A stretch of DNA of 64,000 bases from Micromonospora chersina (GCF_900091475.1 NZ_FMIB01000002.1:1178001-1242000); one strand, 5' to 3'. Positions 51,943 through 61,452 are shown, counted from the first letter of the stretch. The notes: generated from the letters alone by a model not told the origin. Made by a program: numbers and translations.

Positions 51943-52803
51943 GTGAGCGTCGGGGAAAGCACTGCCGAGCAGCGGCTGGTGCGGGTGGGCGCGCGGGACA
52001 TCGCGGTCACCGAGCGGGGAGCCGGTGAGGCGGTGGTGCTGCTGCACGGGGGTGGGCCGGGGGCCTCCGGGATGTCGAACTACAGCCGCAACGTCGACGC
52101 CCTGGCCCAGCGGTTCCGCGTGATCGTGCCGGACCTGCCCGGCTACGGCCGGTCCAGCAAACGGGTCGACCGGTCCGACCCCTTCGGTGACCTCGCCGGC
52201 GCCGTTGGTGTCCTGCTCGACGAACTCGGCCTCGACCGGGCGCACCTGGTTGGCAACTCCTACGGTGGGGCCGCCGGGCTGCGGCTGGCGCTGGAGCGGC
52301 CCGACCGCGTGGGACGCCTGATCCTCATGGGCCCGGGCGGGATCGGCACGACCCGACGTCCGCCGACTCCCGGATTGCAGCGCCTCCTCGCCTACTACGG
52401 CGGCGAAGGTCCGACCCGGGCCAAGCTCGAACGGTTCATCCGCGAGGACCTGGTCCACGACGGAAGCGCCGTTTCCGCCGAAATGATCGAGGAGCGCTAC
52501 CGGGCGAGCATCGATCCGGAGGTCGTCGCCAACCCGCCGTTGCGGCGCCCAGCCTCGCTCCGCACCCTGCTGCGGATGGATCTGCTGCGGGACAAGCGGC
52601 TGTCCCGGACCGCCACGCCCACGCTCGTGCTGTGGGGCACCCACGACAAGGTCAACCGGCCGTCCGGCGGCCGGCTCCTCGCCGAGCGGATGCCCCACTG
52701 CGACCTGTACCTCGTCGCCGATGCCGGCCACTGGGTGCAGTGGGAGCGCCCGGCGCTGTTCAACTCCCTGACCACCGCCTTCCTCTCCGAGGAGTCCGCA
52801 TGA
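51943..52803 (+). CDS. Meta-cleavage product hydrolase (alpha/beta hydrolase)
   Basis: 286 residues. LLHGGGPGASGMSNY is the oxyanion-hole motif special to C-C bond hydrolases such as MhpC, BphD and HsaD. The nucleophile elbow GNSYGG gives Ser106, with Asp235 (GTHDKVN) and His263 (GHWVQWE). It cleaves the vinylogous 1,5-diketone made by ring fission into a 2-hydroxypentadienoate and a carboxylic acid. GTG at 51943 with GGGAGG just upstream. First gene of the plus-strand half; its stop overlaps the dioxygenase start. Confidence 0.95.
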   Translation: MSVGESTAEQRLVRVGARDIAVTERGAGEAVVLLHGGGPGASGMSNYSRNVDALAQRFRVIVPDLPGYGRSSKRVDRSDPFGDLAGAVGVLLDELGLDRAHLVGNSYGGAAGLRLALERPDRVGRLILMGPGGIGTTRRPPTPGLQRLLAYYGGEGPTRAKLERFIREDLVHDGSAVSAEMIEERYRASIDPEVVANPPLRRPASLRTLLRMDLLRDKRLSRTATPTLVLWGTHDKVNRPSGGRLLAERMPHCDLYLVADAGHWVQWERPALFNSLTTAFLSEESA

Positions 52804-53786
52804 GCGTCTTCGGCAAGGTCCATCTGGGCTACCTGTGCATCGAGACCACCCGGTTCGGTGACTGGCGCCGCTTCGGCGCCGACGGCGTCGGCCTGCACGT
52901 CGACGATCTCGACCGCGACCGGATGCGCTTCCGGCTGGACGATCATGAGTGCCGCCTGCTGCTGCAGCGGGGCCCCGCCGAGGACGTGACCACGGTCGGC
53001 TGGCACGTCGACGACCATGAGGCGTTCGACGACATCGTCGCCCGCATCACCGCCCGCGGCGTCACCGTCGAACGGGGCCACGACGAGGAGGCCGCGCTGC
53101 GCGGTGTGCAACGGCTGGTGCGCTTCCCCGGCCCGAAGGGCCTGATCCAGGAGCTGTACACCACTCCGGTCACCACCACCGCGCCGCTGCGCATGCAGGC
53201 CAGCGGCTTCGTCACCGGCGACGCCGGCATGGGGCACATCGCCATCACCTCGCGGCAGCCGGACGCCATCCACCGCTACTACGGCAACCTGCTCGACGCG
53301 CGGCTGAGCGACTTCATCGTCGAGACGATCGGCGCGGTGCGCTTCCGGATCCGGTTCCTGCGGGTCAACGGCCGCCACCACACGGTGGCAGTCGCCAACA
53401 CCGAGGGCCTGCGCATCGACCCGATCCGTACCGCGATCCAGCACCTCAACACCCAGGTCGCCACGTTGGACGACATGACCACCTCCTACCAGCGCCTCAA
53501 GCAGGTGGGCTTCACCATGGCGCTGGGCATCGGGCAGCACACCAACGACAAGGAGCTCTCCTACTACGTGCGGACGCCGTCCGGCTTCGAGTGGGAGGTC
53601 GGCTGGAACCCGATCGTCGTCGACGAGGCGACCTGGGAACCCACCACCCATCAGGGGATCAGCATCTGGGGACACACCCCCGAAGGCCGGACCGTCATCG
53701 ACAAGCTCCACCAGTTCCGCCACGGCGCGGCCTCACTGCGCCGCGCGGAGATCACCGTCCCGGCACTGAGCGGAGCCACCGCATGA
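52800..53786 (+). CDS. Type I extradiol ring-cleavage dioxygenase (VOC fold)
   Basis: 328 residues, two VOC modules. Iron ligands are visible as His146 (GHIAI), His215 (QHLNTQV) and Glu266 (PSGFEWEVGW), the same spacing as in BphC/HsaC-type enzymes. YVRTPSGF also supplies the conserved active-site tyrosine. It opens a catechol ring next to the hydroxyls. This is not the LigB-type MhpB, although the other genes look like an mhp pathway. ATG overlaps the hydrolase stop (ATGA); its own stop overlaps the monooxygenase start. Confidence 0.95.
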   Translation: MSVFGKVHLGYLCIETTRFGDWRRFGADGVGLHVDDLDRDRMRFRLDDHECRLLLQRGPAEDVTTVGWHVDDHEAFDDIVARITARGVTVERGHDEEAALRGVQRLVRFPGPKGLIQELYTTPVTTTAPLRMQASGFVTGDAGMGHIAITSRQPDAIHRYYGNLLDARLSDFIVETIGAVRFRIRFLRVNGRHHTVAVANTEGLRIDPIRTAIQHLNTQVATLDDMTTSYQRLKQVGFTMALGIGQHTNDKELSYYVRTPSGFEWEVGWNPIVVDEATWEPTTHQGISIWGHTPEGRTVIDKLHQFRHGAASLRRAEITVPALSGATA

Positions 53787-55387
53787 GCACGGAACAGCAC
53801 GACTACGACGTGATCATCGTCGGATACGGCCCGGTCGGCGTCACCGCCGCCAACCTGCTCGGCGGTATGGGCGTACGGGTGGCCGTCATCGAGCGCGACG
53901 CCTCGATCTACCCCCGGGCACGGGCGATCTCCACCGACGAGGAGACGATGCGGATCTGGCAGGCGATCGGCCTCGCGGAGCGGCTCAAGCAGGACATGCT
54001 CGCCGGCCGGCCGATCGACTTCGTCGACGCGCGGGGCCGGTCGTTCCTCAGCCTCGCGCCGGCTGCCCGGGGCAACGGGCACCCACCGCAGCTGTTCATC
54101 TACCAGCCGGCCACGGAGCAGGTCCTTCGCGACGGCGTCGGCCGCTATCCGAACGTCAAGGTTCTCCTCGGCCACGACTGCGAACTCGTCGAGCAGGACG
54201 ACGAGACCGTAACCGTCACGACGCGGGACCTCACCGAGAGCACGCCCCGTACCCTGCGCGGGGCCTACCTCATCGCCGCCGATGGCGGCTCCAGCCCGAT
54301 CCGGACCCGGCTGGGCATCGGCTTCGACGGCCGCACCTACCACGACCGGTGGATCGTCATCGACACCAAGGTCAAGCGCGGCTGGGACACCGTCGACCGA
54401 CTGCGCTTCCACTGCGACCCCGCCCGGCCCGCCGTGGACTGCCCGACCCCTCTCGGCCACCACCGCTGGGAGTTCCCCGTCCTGCCCGGCGAGGACGAAC
54501 AGGATCTGATCAGCCACGACTACATCTGGCGGTTGCTGCGCCGGTACGGCCGGACGCCCGACGAGGTCGAGATCCTCCGCGCGGTCGTCTACAGCCACCA
54601 CGTCCGCTTCGCCTCCCGGTGGCGCGTCGGCCGGATCTTCCTCGCCGGCGACGCGGCCCATGCGATGCCGCCGTGGATCGGCGAGGGCATGTCCTCCGGC
54701 GTACGCGATGCGGGCAACCTGTGCTGGAAGCTGGCCGGGGTGCTGCGCGGCGAGCTGCCCGCCGACGTGCTGGACACCTACGAGGTCGAGCGCAAGCCAC
54801 ACGTGCGGGAGATGACCGCGCAGGCCGTGCGGTTCGGACGCATCATCACCGAGCGACGTCCCGGGCTGGCGGCCCTGCGCAACGTCGCGTTCCGGGTCCT
54901 CATGCGGGTCCCGGCCTTCCGGGCCTACATGCAGGAGGCCGGGTGGTTCCCGGCCAACAGCTACCGCAAGGGCCTGCTGGACCGCACCGGTGGCAACCGG
55001 GCGGTCGGCGAGCAGCTCCCTCAGCCCTGGGTCCACACCGGGGACGGCGACCGGGTCCGTCTCGACGACGTGCTCGCCGGTCGGTGGACGCTGCTGCACA
55101 CCGGCCCGGCGCGATCCTGGCCGGCCTGGGCGGCCAGCGGCATCAGCTGCCTGCAGGTCACGCCGGCGGGCTCGGCCCCCGCTCCCGGCACGATCGTGGA
55201 CGACGCGGACGTGCTCATCCCCTGGATGCGCCGGCACCACGCCACCGTGCTCGCACTGCGCCCCGACGTCGTCGTCTACGCCGCCGCCACCGGTGACGCC
55301 GACCTGCCCCGACCACCGTTCGTCACCGCGCCCCGGACGCCCGTCCGTGAACAGACGTCCCCATCCGCCGCGACGACAACGCCCTGA
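53783..55387 (+). CDS. FAD-dependent aromatic monooxygenase (MhpA-like)
   Basis: 534 residues. Rossmann FAD motif GYGPVGVTAANLL at 14-26, the DG motif YLIAADGGSSPIR, and the GD motif IFLAGDAAHAMPPWIGEGM with SGVRDAGNL are the marks of class A flavoprotein hydroxylases. The C-terminal thioredoxin-like domain (from about 420) is typical of phenol and 3-hydroxyphenylpropionate hydroxylases. It probably adds the second hydroxyl to a phenolic substrate, giving the catechol for the dioxygenase. Start ATG overlaps the preceding stop. Confidence 0.93.
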   Translation: MSTEQHDYDVIIVGYGPVGVTAANLLGGMGVRVAVIERDASIYPRARAISTDEETMRIWQAIGLAERLKQDMLAGRPIDFVDARGRSFLSLAPAARGNGHPPQLFIYQPATEQVLRDGVGRYPNVKVLLGHDCELVEQDDETVTVTTRDLTESTPRTLRGAYLIAADGGSSPIRTRLGIGFDGRTYHDRWIVIDTKVKRGWDTVDRLRFHCDPARPAVDCPTPLGHHRWEFPVLPGEDEQDLISHDYIWRLLRRYGRTPDEVEILRAVVYSHHVRFASRWRVGRIFLAGDAAHAMPPWIGEGMSSGVRDAGNLCWKLAGVLRGELPADVLDTYEVERKPHVREMTAQAVRFGRIITERRPGLAALRNVAFRVLMRVPAFRAYMQEAGWFPANSYRKGLLDRTGGNRAVGEQLPQPWVHTGDGDRVRLDDVLAGRWTLLHTGPARSWPAWAASGISCLQVTPAGSAPAPGTIVDDADVLIPWMRRHHATVLALRPDVVVYAAATGDADLPRPPFVTAPRTPVREQTSPSAATTTP

Positions 55388-55416
55388 CCCGCTCCACGCC
55401 TGGAAGGAGAGTCGCA

Positions 55417-56997
55417 GTGCTCAACCTCGCGCTCATGCTCGAAGGCACCGCCGAACGGCTGCCGGGCCGGGACGCCGTCGTGCTCGGTGACACCCGCATG
55501 TCCTACGCCCACCTCAACGACGCGGCTAACCAGGTCGCGAACCTGCTCGTCGACAGCGGCATCCGGCCGGGCGACCGGGTCGCCCTCTCCTGCCCGAACC
55601 TGCCGTACTTCCCGATCGTCTACTTCGGCATCCTGAAGGCGGGCGGCGTCGTCGTGCCGCTGAACGTGCTGCTCAAGGCCGGCGAGATCGCCTACCACCT
55701 GCGGGACTCGGGCGCCAAGGCGTACTTCTGCTTCGAGGGCACCCGGGAGCTACCCATGGGGACCGAGGGTTGGAGCGGGTTCGGCCAGGCCGCCGGGTGC
55801 GAGCACTTCTTCGCCATCAGCGCGTACCCTCACGCGCCGAGCCTGATCGATGGCGCCCGCACGCTGGCCAGCGCACTCGCCGGCAGGTCCCCCCGGTTCC
55901 AGACAGTGGTCACCGAGGCCACGGACACCGCGGTGATCCTCTACACCAGCGGGACGACGGGACAGCCCAAGGGCGCCGAGTTGACCCACGCCAACCTGGT
56001 CATGAACGCCCTCACCTGTTGGCGCCTCTTCGGCGCCGCCGACCAGGACGTCCATCTGGTGACGCTGCCGCTGTTCCACTCGTTCGGCCAGACGGTGCAG
56101 ATGAACGCGGGCCTGTACGGCGGGGCCACGCTGGTGCTCCTGCCCCGGTTCGACGCCTCGACAGCACTGGCACTGATGGCGCGCGAGCGGGTCACCTTCT
56201 TCGCCGGTGTGCCCACGATGTACTGGGGCCTGCTCTCCGTCGACCGGAAGTCCAGCGATGTTCGCGCGATCGCGGCCAATCTGCGCATGGCGATCTCCGG
56301 CGGTGCTCCCCTGCCGGTGGAGATTCTCGAGCAGGTGGAAGAGGTCTACGGCGTTCGGATCCGGGAGGGCTACGGCCTCTCGGAGACGAGCCCCGTCGCA
56401 TCGTTCAACCACCCCGGCCGCGAGGCCAAGCCCGGTTCGGTCGGGCAGCCGATCTGGGGCGTGCAGATGAGGCTCGTCGACGTCGACTGGAACGAGGTCC
56501 CGGACGGCGAGCAGGGCGAGATCGCCATCCGGGGCCACAACGTCATGAAGGGCTACCACGGCCGCCCCGACGCGACGGCAGAGGTACTCCGGGACGGGTG
56601 GTTCCGCACCGGCGACGTCGCCCGCCGCGACGCGGACGGCTACTACTTCATCGTCGACCGCGCCAAGGACATGATCGTCCGCGGTGGCTTCAACGTGTAC
56701 CCGCGAGAAATCGAGGAGACCATCCTGAGGCACCCCGACGTGAGCCTGGTCGCCGTGGTCGGCGTTTCGCACGAGTCGCACGGCGAGGAGGTGAAGGCAT
56801 TCGTGATCCGCAACCCGGGATCACGGCTGACCGAGGCCGAGTTGGTGAACTGGTGCAGGGAGCGGATGGCGAGCTACAAGTATCCCCGCCTGGTCGAATT
56901 CCGATCGGACCTTCCGATGACCTCCACCGGCAAGATCTTGAAGCGCTTGCTTCGCGACGCCCCCGGAAAGGGTCCAATGGCCGGCAGCGGCGAGTAG
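55417..56997 (+). CDS. AMP-forming acyl-CoA ligase
   Basis: 526 residues. A3 motif LYTSGTTGQPKGAELTH, A5 GYGLSETSPVASFN, A7 TGDVARRDADG with the hinge GGFNVYPREIEE, and the C-terminal TSTGKILKRLLRD with the catalytic lysine are all present. The family covers fatty acyl, cyclohexanoyl and aryl acids, and the pocket sequence does not fix the substrate. GTG at 55417 with AAGGAG upstream, 29 nt after the monooxygenase stop, so it is the fourth gene of this half. It may activate the acid freed by the hydrolase or the parent compound's side chain. Confidence 0.92.
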   Translation: MLNLALMLEGTAERLPGRDAVVLGDTRMSYAHLNDAANQVANLLVDSGIRPGDRVALSCPNLPYFPIVYFGILKAGGVVVPLNVLLKAGEIAYHLRDSGAKAYFCFEGTRELPMGTEGWSGFGQAAGCEHFFAISAYPHAPSLIDGARTLASALAGRSPRFQTVVTEATDTAVILYTSGTTGQPKGAELTHANLVMNALTCWRLFGAADQDVHLVTLPLFHSFGQTVQMNAGLYGGATLVLLPRFDASTALALMARERVTFFAGVPTMYWGLLSVDRKSSDVRAIAANLRMAISGGAPLPVEILEQVEEVYGVRIREGYGLSETSPVASFNHPGREAKPGSVGQPIWGVQMRLVDVDWNEVPDGEQGEIAIRGHNVMKGYHGRPDATAEVLRDGWFRTGDVARRDADGYYFIVDRAKDMIVRGGFNVYPREIEETILRHPDVSLVAVVGVSHESHGEEVKAFVIRNPGSRLTEAELVNWCRERMASYKYPRLVEFRSDLPMTSTGKILKRLLRDAPGKGPMAGSGE

Positions 56998-57060
56998 CCG
57001 TGACCGCACAGACCGAGACTGCGGCTTTTCCTTTGTCTCGCAGAGGGTAGTCGTGGCCCC

Positions 57061-58167
57061 ATGAGCACTGCCGACGACCGGTTGACGGCCCGCCGGGCGC
57101 TGATCGTCATCGGTCTGGTCCTCACCACCCTGGTCGTGCTGGCGTTGGTGTGGCAGACCCGGCTTGTGCTGAGCTGGCTGGTGGCCGCAGCGTTTCTGGC
57201 GGTGGCCCTGAATCCCGTGGTGAACAGGGTGCAGCAACGGCTCGTGCGGCGGCGGGCGGTCGCCGCCCTGCTCGTGTTCGTGGCCGCCTTGGTGGCGGTC
57301 GCTGCGCTCGGCGTGGTCCTCGTGGTGCCCCTGCTGAACGAACTGGCCCGGTTCGCCCAGCAGGCACCCGATCTGTTGCGCGAGGCACGGGCAGGCCGAG
57401 GGCCGGTCGGCGAGCTGCTGGAGCGGTTCCACGTACGCCGGTACGCCGAGGCGCACGCCGACGAGTTCCGGCGCTTCGGCGGTCAAGTCGGCCGCTCGAC
57501 GCTCGGCCTGGCTCGCGGGACAGCGCAGGCCGTCGCGGGAGTGCTGACCGTAGCGGTGCTGACGTACCTGATCGTGGTGCAGGGGCCGCAGATCACCGCC
57601 CGGACGCTGGACCTGGCCGGCGGTGGCGACCGGGCGGAACGGCTGCGCCGCATCGGTCAGGCGTCGGCTCACACCATCACCGGTTACGTCAGCGGAAACC
57701 TCGTGATCAGCCTAATTTGCGGCCTACTGACCTTCCTGGTGCTGCTGCTCACCGGGGTTCCGTACGCCGCGGTCGTCGCGCTGTTGGTCGCCGTCGCCGA
57801 TCTGATACCGATGGTGGGTGCGACCCTCGGGGCGATCGTCGCGGGCGGCGCGGGCTTCCTGCACTCCCCTACCGCCGGGGTGATCGTGCTGGTCTTCTTC
57901 GTGCTGTACCAGCAGTTCGAGAACCACGTGCTGCAGCCAGCCATCATGTCCCACGCGGTCCAGCTGAACCCACTGACCGTGCTGGTCAGCGTGCTGGCCG
58001 CCGCGCAGCTTGGTGGCCTGGTCGGAGCTCTGCTGGCCATACCCGCCGCCGGAATCGCAAAGATCCTGCTGCAGGAATTCATCCCAGCGGCGCGCGCGGG
58101 CGCGGATCGGCGGCGCGGCAGCGACGGATCGAACAGTGGAGCTCCCAGCACGAGCGACCCAGGTTGA
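57061..58167 (+). CDS. AI-2E family transporter
   Basis: 368 residues. Three N-terminal hydrophobic helices, an amphipathic middle section (about 95-145) and the family block YVSGNLVISLICGLLTFLVL followed by GVPYAAVVALLVAVADLIPMVGATLG and YQQFENHVLQPAIM. This is the AI-2E/PerM-type permease pattern. Members export signalling molecules or act in sodium/proton exchange; no direct evidence for autoinducer-2 here. C-terminus is hydrophilic with DRRRGSDGS. A hairpin-like CCGCA...TGCGG followed by TTTT lies just upstream (57003-57035) and may end the ligase transcript. Confidence 0.92.
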   Translation: MSTADDRLTARRALIVIGLVLTTLVVLALVWQTRLVLSWLVAAAFLAVALNPVVNRVQQRLVRRRAVAALLVFVAALVAVAALGVVLVVPLLNELARFAQQAPDLLREARAGRGPVGELLERFHVRRYAEAHADEFRRFGGQVGRSTLGLARGTAQAVAGVLTVAVLTYLIVVQGPQITARTLDLAGGGDRAERLRRIGQASAHTITGYVSGNLVISLICGLLTFLVLLLTGVPYAAVVALLVAVADLIPMVGATLGAIVAGGAGFLHSPTAGVIVLVFFVLYQQFENHVLQPAIMSHAVQLNPLTVLVSVLAAAQLGGLVGALLAIPAAGIAKILLQEFIPAARAGADRRRGSDGSNSGAPSTSDPG

Positions 58168-58265
58168 CATCACCCGCTCCGAGTGACGCCAGCTCACCCA
58201 CCGAACGCCGACTGTTGAGCTGAGTGATTTCGAGATGGCGTTGGCGCGTGATCCAGGAGGAAGAA

Positions 58266-58694
58266 ATGGACTTCACCGAACGACTGAGCATGCTCGAGCA
58301 GCGCCTTGCGTTCACCAAGGCAGAGGTACAGGCAGCCACCACCGAGTCTCGTCAGCAGCTCCGAGATCGGATCGATCGGACGCAGAGCGAGATCGAGCGG
58401 TCCGCCATGGAGGCACAGCAGCGTGCAGACGAGGTCCGCGCAGGCGGGGGCAGCGTGTGGGCACAGATGAAGGCCGATGCCGCTGCCCACCGGGCGGATG
58501 TGAAGGCCAGGTGGGACGAGCGGACTCGGCAGATGGATGCCCAGGCTGCTGCGGCGGACGCGGGCTGGGCCGAGAGCGGCGCCGAGGATGCTCTCGACTA
58601 CGCCGAATGGGCGGCCTACAACGCAGAGCTCGCCATGCTGGATGCGATTGACGCCCGGGCGTACGCCGACGAGCTCGCCAGGTCCGCGGGCTAG
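58266..58694 (+). CDS. Small coiled-coil protein of unknown function
   Basis: 142 residues, almost all helical. The N-terminal ~100 residues have heptad-like repeats rich in Glu, Arg, Gln and Ala (LSMLEQRLAFTKAEVQAATTE, LRDRIDRTQSEIERSAMEAQQRADEVR), so a long coiled coil. The C-terminal part (DALDYAEWAAYNAELAMLDAIDARAYADELARSAG) is an acidic Ala-rich helix. Strong ribosome binding site AGGAGGAAGAA immediately before the ATG at 58266. No family named. It may be cotranscribed with the AI-2E-type gene (98-nt gap). Confidence 0.8.
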   Translation: MDFTERLSMLEQRLAFTKAEVQAATTESRQQLRDRIDRTQSEIERSAMEAQQRADEVRAGGGSVWAQMKADAAAHRADVKARWDERTRQMDAQAAAADAGWAESGAEDALDYAEWAAYNAELAMLDAIDARAYADELARSAG

Positions 58695-58925
58695 CCCTCA
58701 CCGGCAATGCGCCGCCCGCCGTTCTGCCGGCCTCGGGACGTCCCGCCGCGCTGTCGCCGGGAGGCCACCGGGCTCACGCCCACCGGAGGCCGGCAAGGGG
58801 TGGGGCGCAGGTGGTACAGCCACGTCGCCGTCCCACGCCGGGCAGGGCAATCAGCCGGTTGACCACTGCCGCCAGGCGTGGCTGGTACGGCTGAGACCGG
58901 TAGATACGGCAGGAACGGGCCAGCG

Positions 58926-60113
58926 ATGACGACGGGCAGGGCGAGCAAGCTGCTGCGAAGACCGAAGCAGGTACGGCCGGCATTCCTGGAGCTGTTCTTC
59001 GATCTGGTGTTCGTCCTCACGTTCTTCCGGCTCGCCGAGCGGCTGTCGGAGAATCCGAGTTGGACCGGCGCGTTCCAGACGCTGGTACTGCTGCTCGCCA
59101 TGTTGCATGTCTGGTTCTACACCGCCAGGTTCACCGACCTGTTCGACCCGCGGCATCCGCTGATCCAGCTGCTGGTCCTGTCGACAATGTTCGCCGCGCT
59201 CCTGATGGCGACTGCGGCATTCGAGGCGTTCGACCGGAGAGGGCTGGCCTTCGCAGGTGTGTACGTCGCGGTCCGGGTTGGGGTCCTCGTTGTCGGGCTG
59301 CTGGTGTTGCGTGGCCACGAGGGGCAGCGCAACGCGGTGCGGCTCCTGTTCTGGGTCGGCATGGCTTCGGTGCCCTGGATCGCGGGCGCGTTCCTGCACG
59401 GATGGGCGCGCGGAGTGCTGTGGGCAACGGCGGCGGCCGTGGAATACGTGGGGATGGCACTCGGCTTTTCCACGCCACGGCTGGGACCCGCCGGTACACG
59501 CCGTCGAGCTGACATCGTGGTCGCCGAAGGCCACCTCGCCGAGCGGTACCAGCAGTTCTTCATCGTCGCGCTCGGGGCGCCGATCCTGCTGGCCGGACTG
59601 ACGTTCGCTCAGGGCAGCTTCGGGGTCGACCGCAGCACCGCGACCCTGGTGGCGTTCGTTACCACGGCGCTGCTGTGGCGCATCTACATCCACCGTGCCG
59701 GAGCGCTGCTGGCCGACGCCATGGAAACCGTCCGCAACCCACGCCGCGTTGCCGTCCTGACGATCTACTCCCACGTGATCATGGTCGCCGGCATCGTCGC
59801 CATCGCCGTCGGCGACGAACTCGTCATCACCCACCCGCTGGGCCACACCGATCCGGCCTGGATCCCTGTCATCCTCGGCGGACCCGCGCTGTTCCTCGCC
59901 GGCCGGGCCACCTTCGAGTACGCGGTCTTCGGCCGCATGTCCAAGCCCCGGGTGATCGGCGCACTCACCCTTGTCGTCGTCACACCGGCGATGCGCTCGG
60001 TGCCGCCGCTGGCCGCAGCCACCACCGCCGCCCTCATCCTCGCCGGCGTTGCCGTGGCCGACGCGGTTCGCACGAGAAGATTCCCCGCCGAGCGGCCGTC
60101 ACCTCCCGCCTAG
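58926..60113 (+). CDS. LtrA family membrane protein (LtrA-5, first cassette)
   Basis: 395 residues. MTTGRASKLLRRP then FLELFFDLVFVLTFFRLAE from residue 20. The middle motif is ERYQQFFIVALGAPILLAG: the usual glutamate after LG is alanine, while its tandem partner LtrA-6 keeps it. Ends with RPSPPA. Closely related to LtrA-6 and LtrA-3 along its whole length. Followed 103 nt later by the FUSC-type gene; the two form a cassette repeated at 61453-63866. A 12-bp palindrome CGGGACGTCCCG lies at 58734-58745 in the upstream spacer. Confidence 0.92.
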   Translation: MTTGRASKLLRRPKQVRPAFLELFFDLVFVLTFFRLAERLSENPSWTGAFQTLVLLLAMLHVWFYTARFTDLFDPRHPLIQLLVLSTMFAALLMATAAFEAFDRRGLAFAGVYVAVRVGVLVVGLLVLRGHEGQRNAVRLLFWVGMASVPWIAGAFLHGWARGVLWATAAAVEYVGMALGFSTPRLGPAGTRRRADIVVAEGHLAERYQQFFIVALGAPILLAGLTFAQGSFGVDRSTATLVAFVTTALLWRIYIHRAGALLADAMETVRNPRRVAVLTIYSHVIMVAGIVAIAVGDELVITHPLGHTDPAWIPVILGGPALFLAGRATFEYAVFGRMSKPRVIGALTLVVVTPAMRSVPPLAAATTAALILAGVAVADAVRTRRFPAERPSPPA

Positions 60114-60216
60114 AACGCCGCGAGAGGCAGAGGATCCCACGCCCTCGACCCTGCCCGCCGCAATCGCCCCGACAGGGGGCGGAGGTTTGCCGGGGCCGGG
60201 CGGGGTAACCACCGCC

Positions 60217-61380
60217 ATGGCCCCTGACCAGAGTCCGCTGCCGCGACGCAAGGAGGTGGTCGAGAGGGCCAGAGGGTTGGCGACGCGGGCCGCACACCAC
60301 GGAGGTAGGGCCGGCAGACTCCGGCTGCGACAGATAGAGACCATCCTGATCATCGCGGCCCAGTGCGGGCTCGCCGCCACCCTGGCCTGGGGGCTCGCGC
60401 ACGAGATCGCGGGGCGGCCCGCGCCGGTCTTCGCGCCCAGCGCTGCCGTCGGCACGATCGTCGCCGCACTCGGACAGCGCACCCGACGTACGGCGGAACT
60501 GATGCTCGGTGTCGCGCTGGGTCTACTCGTCAGCGACGGCATACTCCGTCTCATCGGATTCGGGGCCTGGCAGATCGGCTTGGTGGTCGCACTGGCGATC
60601 GCCGTAGCTCTCCTGATGACCGGGCACAGCGGCGCGCTGGTCGCTCAGGCGGGCGGCACCGCCGTACTGTTGGCGACGCTGTCGCCGGTCCAGCGCAATC
60701 TCGAATGGGAGCGGGTCATCGAGGCCGGAGCGGGCGCCGTCGTCGGGCTGGTGGTGGTGGCGTTGCTGGTGCCGCTCGATCCGATGCGCACTCTCGACCG
60801 CGCGGCGGCGCCCCTTGCCGAGACACTCGCATCGCAGCTTGAGGAAGTCGCCCAGGCGCTGAGACGGCAGGACCCGGATCGCGGGGTGCGGGCGCTGGAC
60901 CAGCTTCGCGGCATGGATGGCGACATCATCCGGCTGCACGAGGCCCTGGGCGGCGCCGAGGAGGTGACGTTGATATCGCCGGTCCGCTGGCAGCGGCGAC
61001 GCGATGTCGAACGCTACCAGCGCGGCATCCAGTACATGGACCGGGTGACCCTCGAGTGCCGGGGGGTGGCACGCTGGGCCGCCACCTCGCTGCAGTACGG
61101 CGAGCCGGTGCCGGAGGAGCTCATCGTCGCCCTGGAACGGCTCGCCGACACGGTGCGGACGCTGCAGCGGGAGGCACGAAGGGCTGGGCCGTTGGAGCAG
61201 ACCCGCGAGGGGGTACTGGACGTCGCGCGGCTGCTCGGCCAGGCGTGCCGGAAAGGCCTCCGGGCGTACGGGAGTGCCATGGTGATCCAGCTCCGCACCG
61301 CGTCGAGTGACCTGCTCCGGGCGACCGGCTACGAGACGGAGACGGCCAACCGAATGGTGCGCGAGGCCGTCAACGCCTAG
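60217..61380 (+). CDS. FUSC-family / aromatic-acid-exporter-like membrane protein (first cassette)
   Basis: 387 residues. The hydrophobic region spans about residues 40-190 and contains AAQCGLAATLAWGLAHEIAG, PAPVFAPSAAVGTIVAALGQRTRRTAELMLGVALG and HSGALVAQAGGTAVLLATLS. This is the half-size FUSC/ArAE type that forms the channel as a dimer. The C-terminal half is a cytoplasmic helical domain with RALDQLRGMDGDIIRLHEALGGAEE. Other members are linked to export of aromatic acids or stress tolerance. Start ATG 60217 with GGAGG in the shared upstream sequence. Downstream partner of LtrA-5. Confidence 0.85.
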   Translation: MAPDQSPLPRRKEVVERARGLATRAAHHGGRAGRLRLRQIETILIIAAQCGLAATLAWGLAHEIAGRPAPVFAPSAAVGTIVAALGQRTRRTAELMLGVALGLLVSDGILRLIGFGAWQIGLVVALAIAVALLMTGHSGALVAQAGGTAVLLATLSPVQRNLEWERVIEAGAGAVVGLVVVALLVPLDPMRTLDRAAAPLAETLASQLEEVAQALRRQDPDRGVRALDQLRGMDGDIIRLHEALGGAEEVTLISPVRWQRRRDVERYQRGIQYMDRVTLECRGVARWAATSLQYGEPVPEELIVALERLADTVRTLQREARRAGPLEQTREGVLDVARLLGQACRKGLRAYGSAMVIQLRTASSDLLRATGYETETANRMVREAVNA

Positions 61381-61452
61381 GCCGGTCGGGAACCACTTGC
61401 TCCGGGGACGACGACTGCTGGGACGGGCGGGAAGGGCAGAAGCGGGCGACCG

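Noticed and set aside
57003..57035. CCGCA...TGCGG followed by TTTT as terminator of the ligase gene
   Set aside because: Only five base pairs with an 11-nt loop; mentioned under the AI-2E-type gene but not called.
58734..58745. 12-bp palindrome CGGGACGTCCCG
   Set aside because: Perfect but short and made of common GC-rich words; with no second copy or regulator it is not enough for an operator call.
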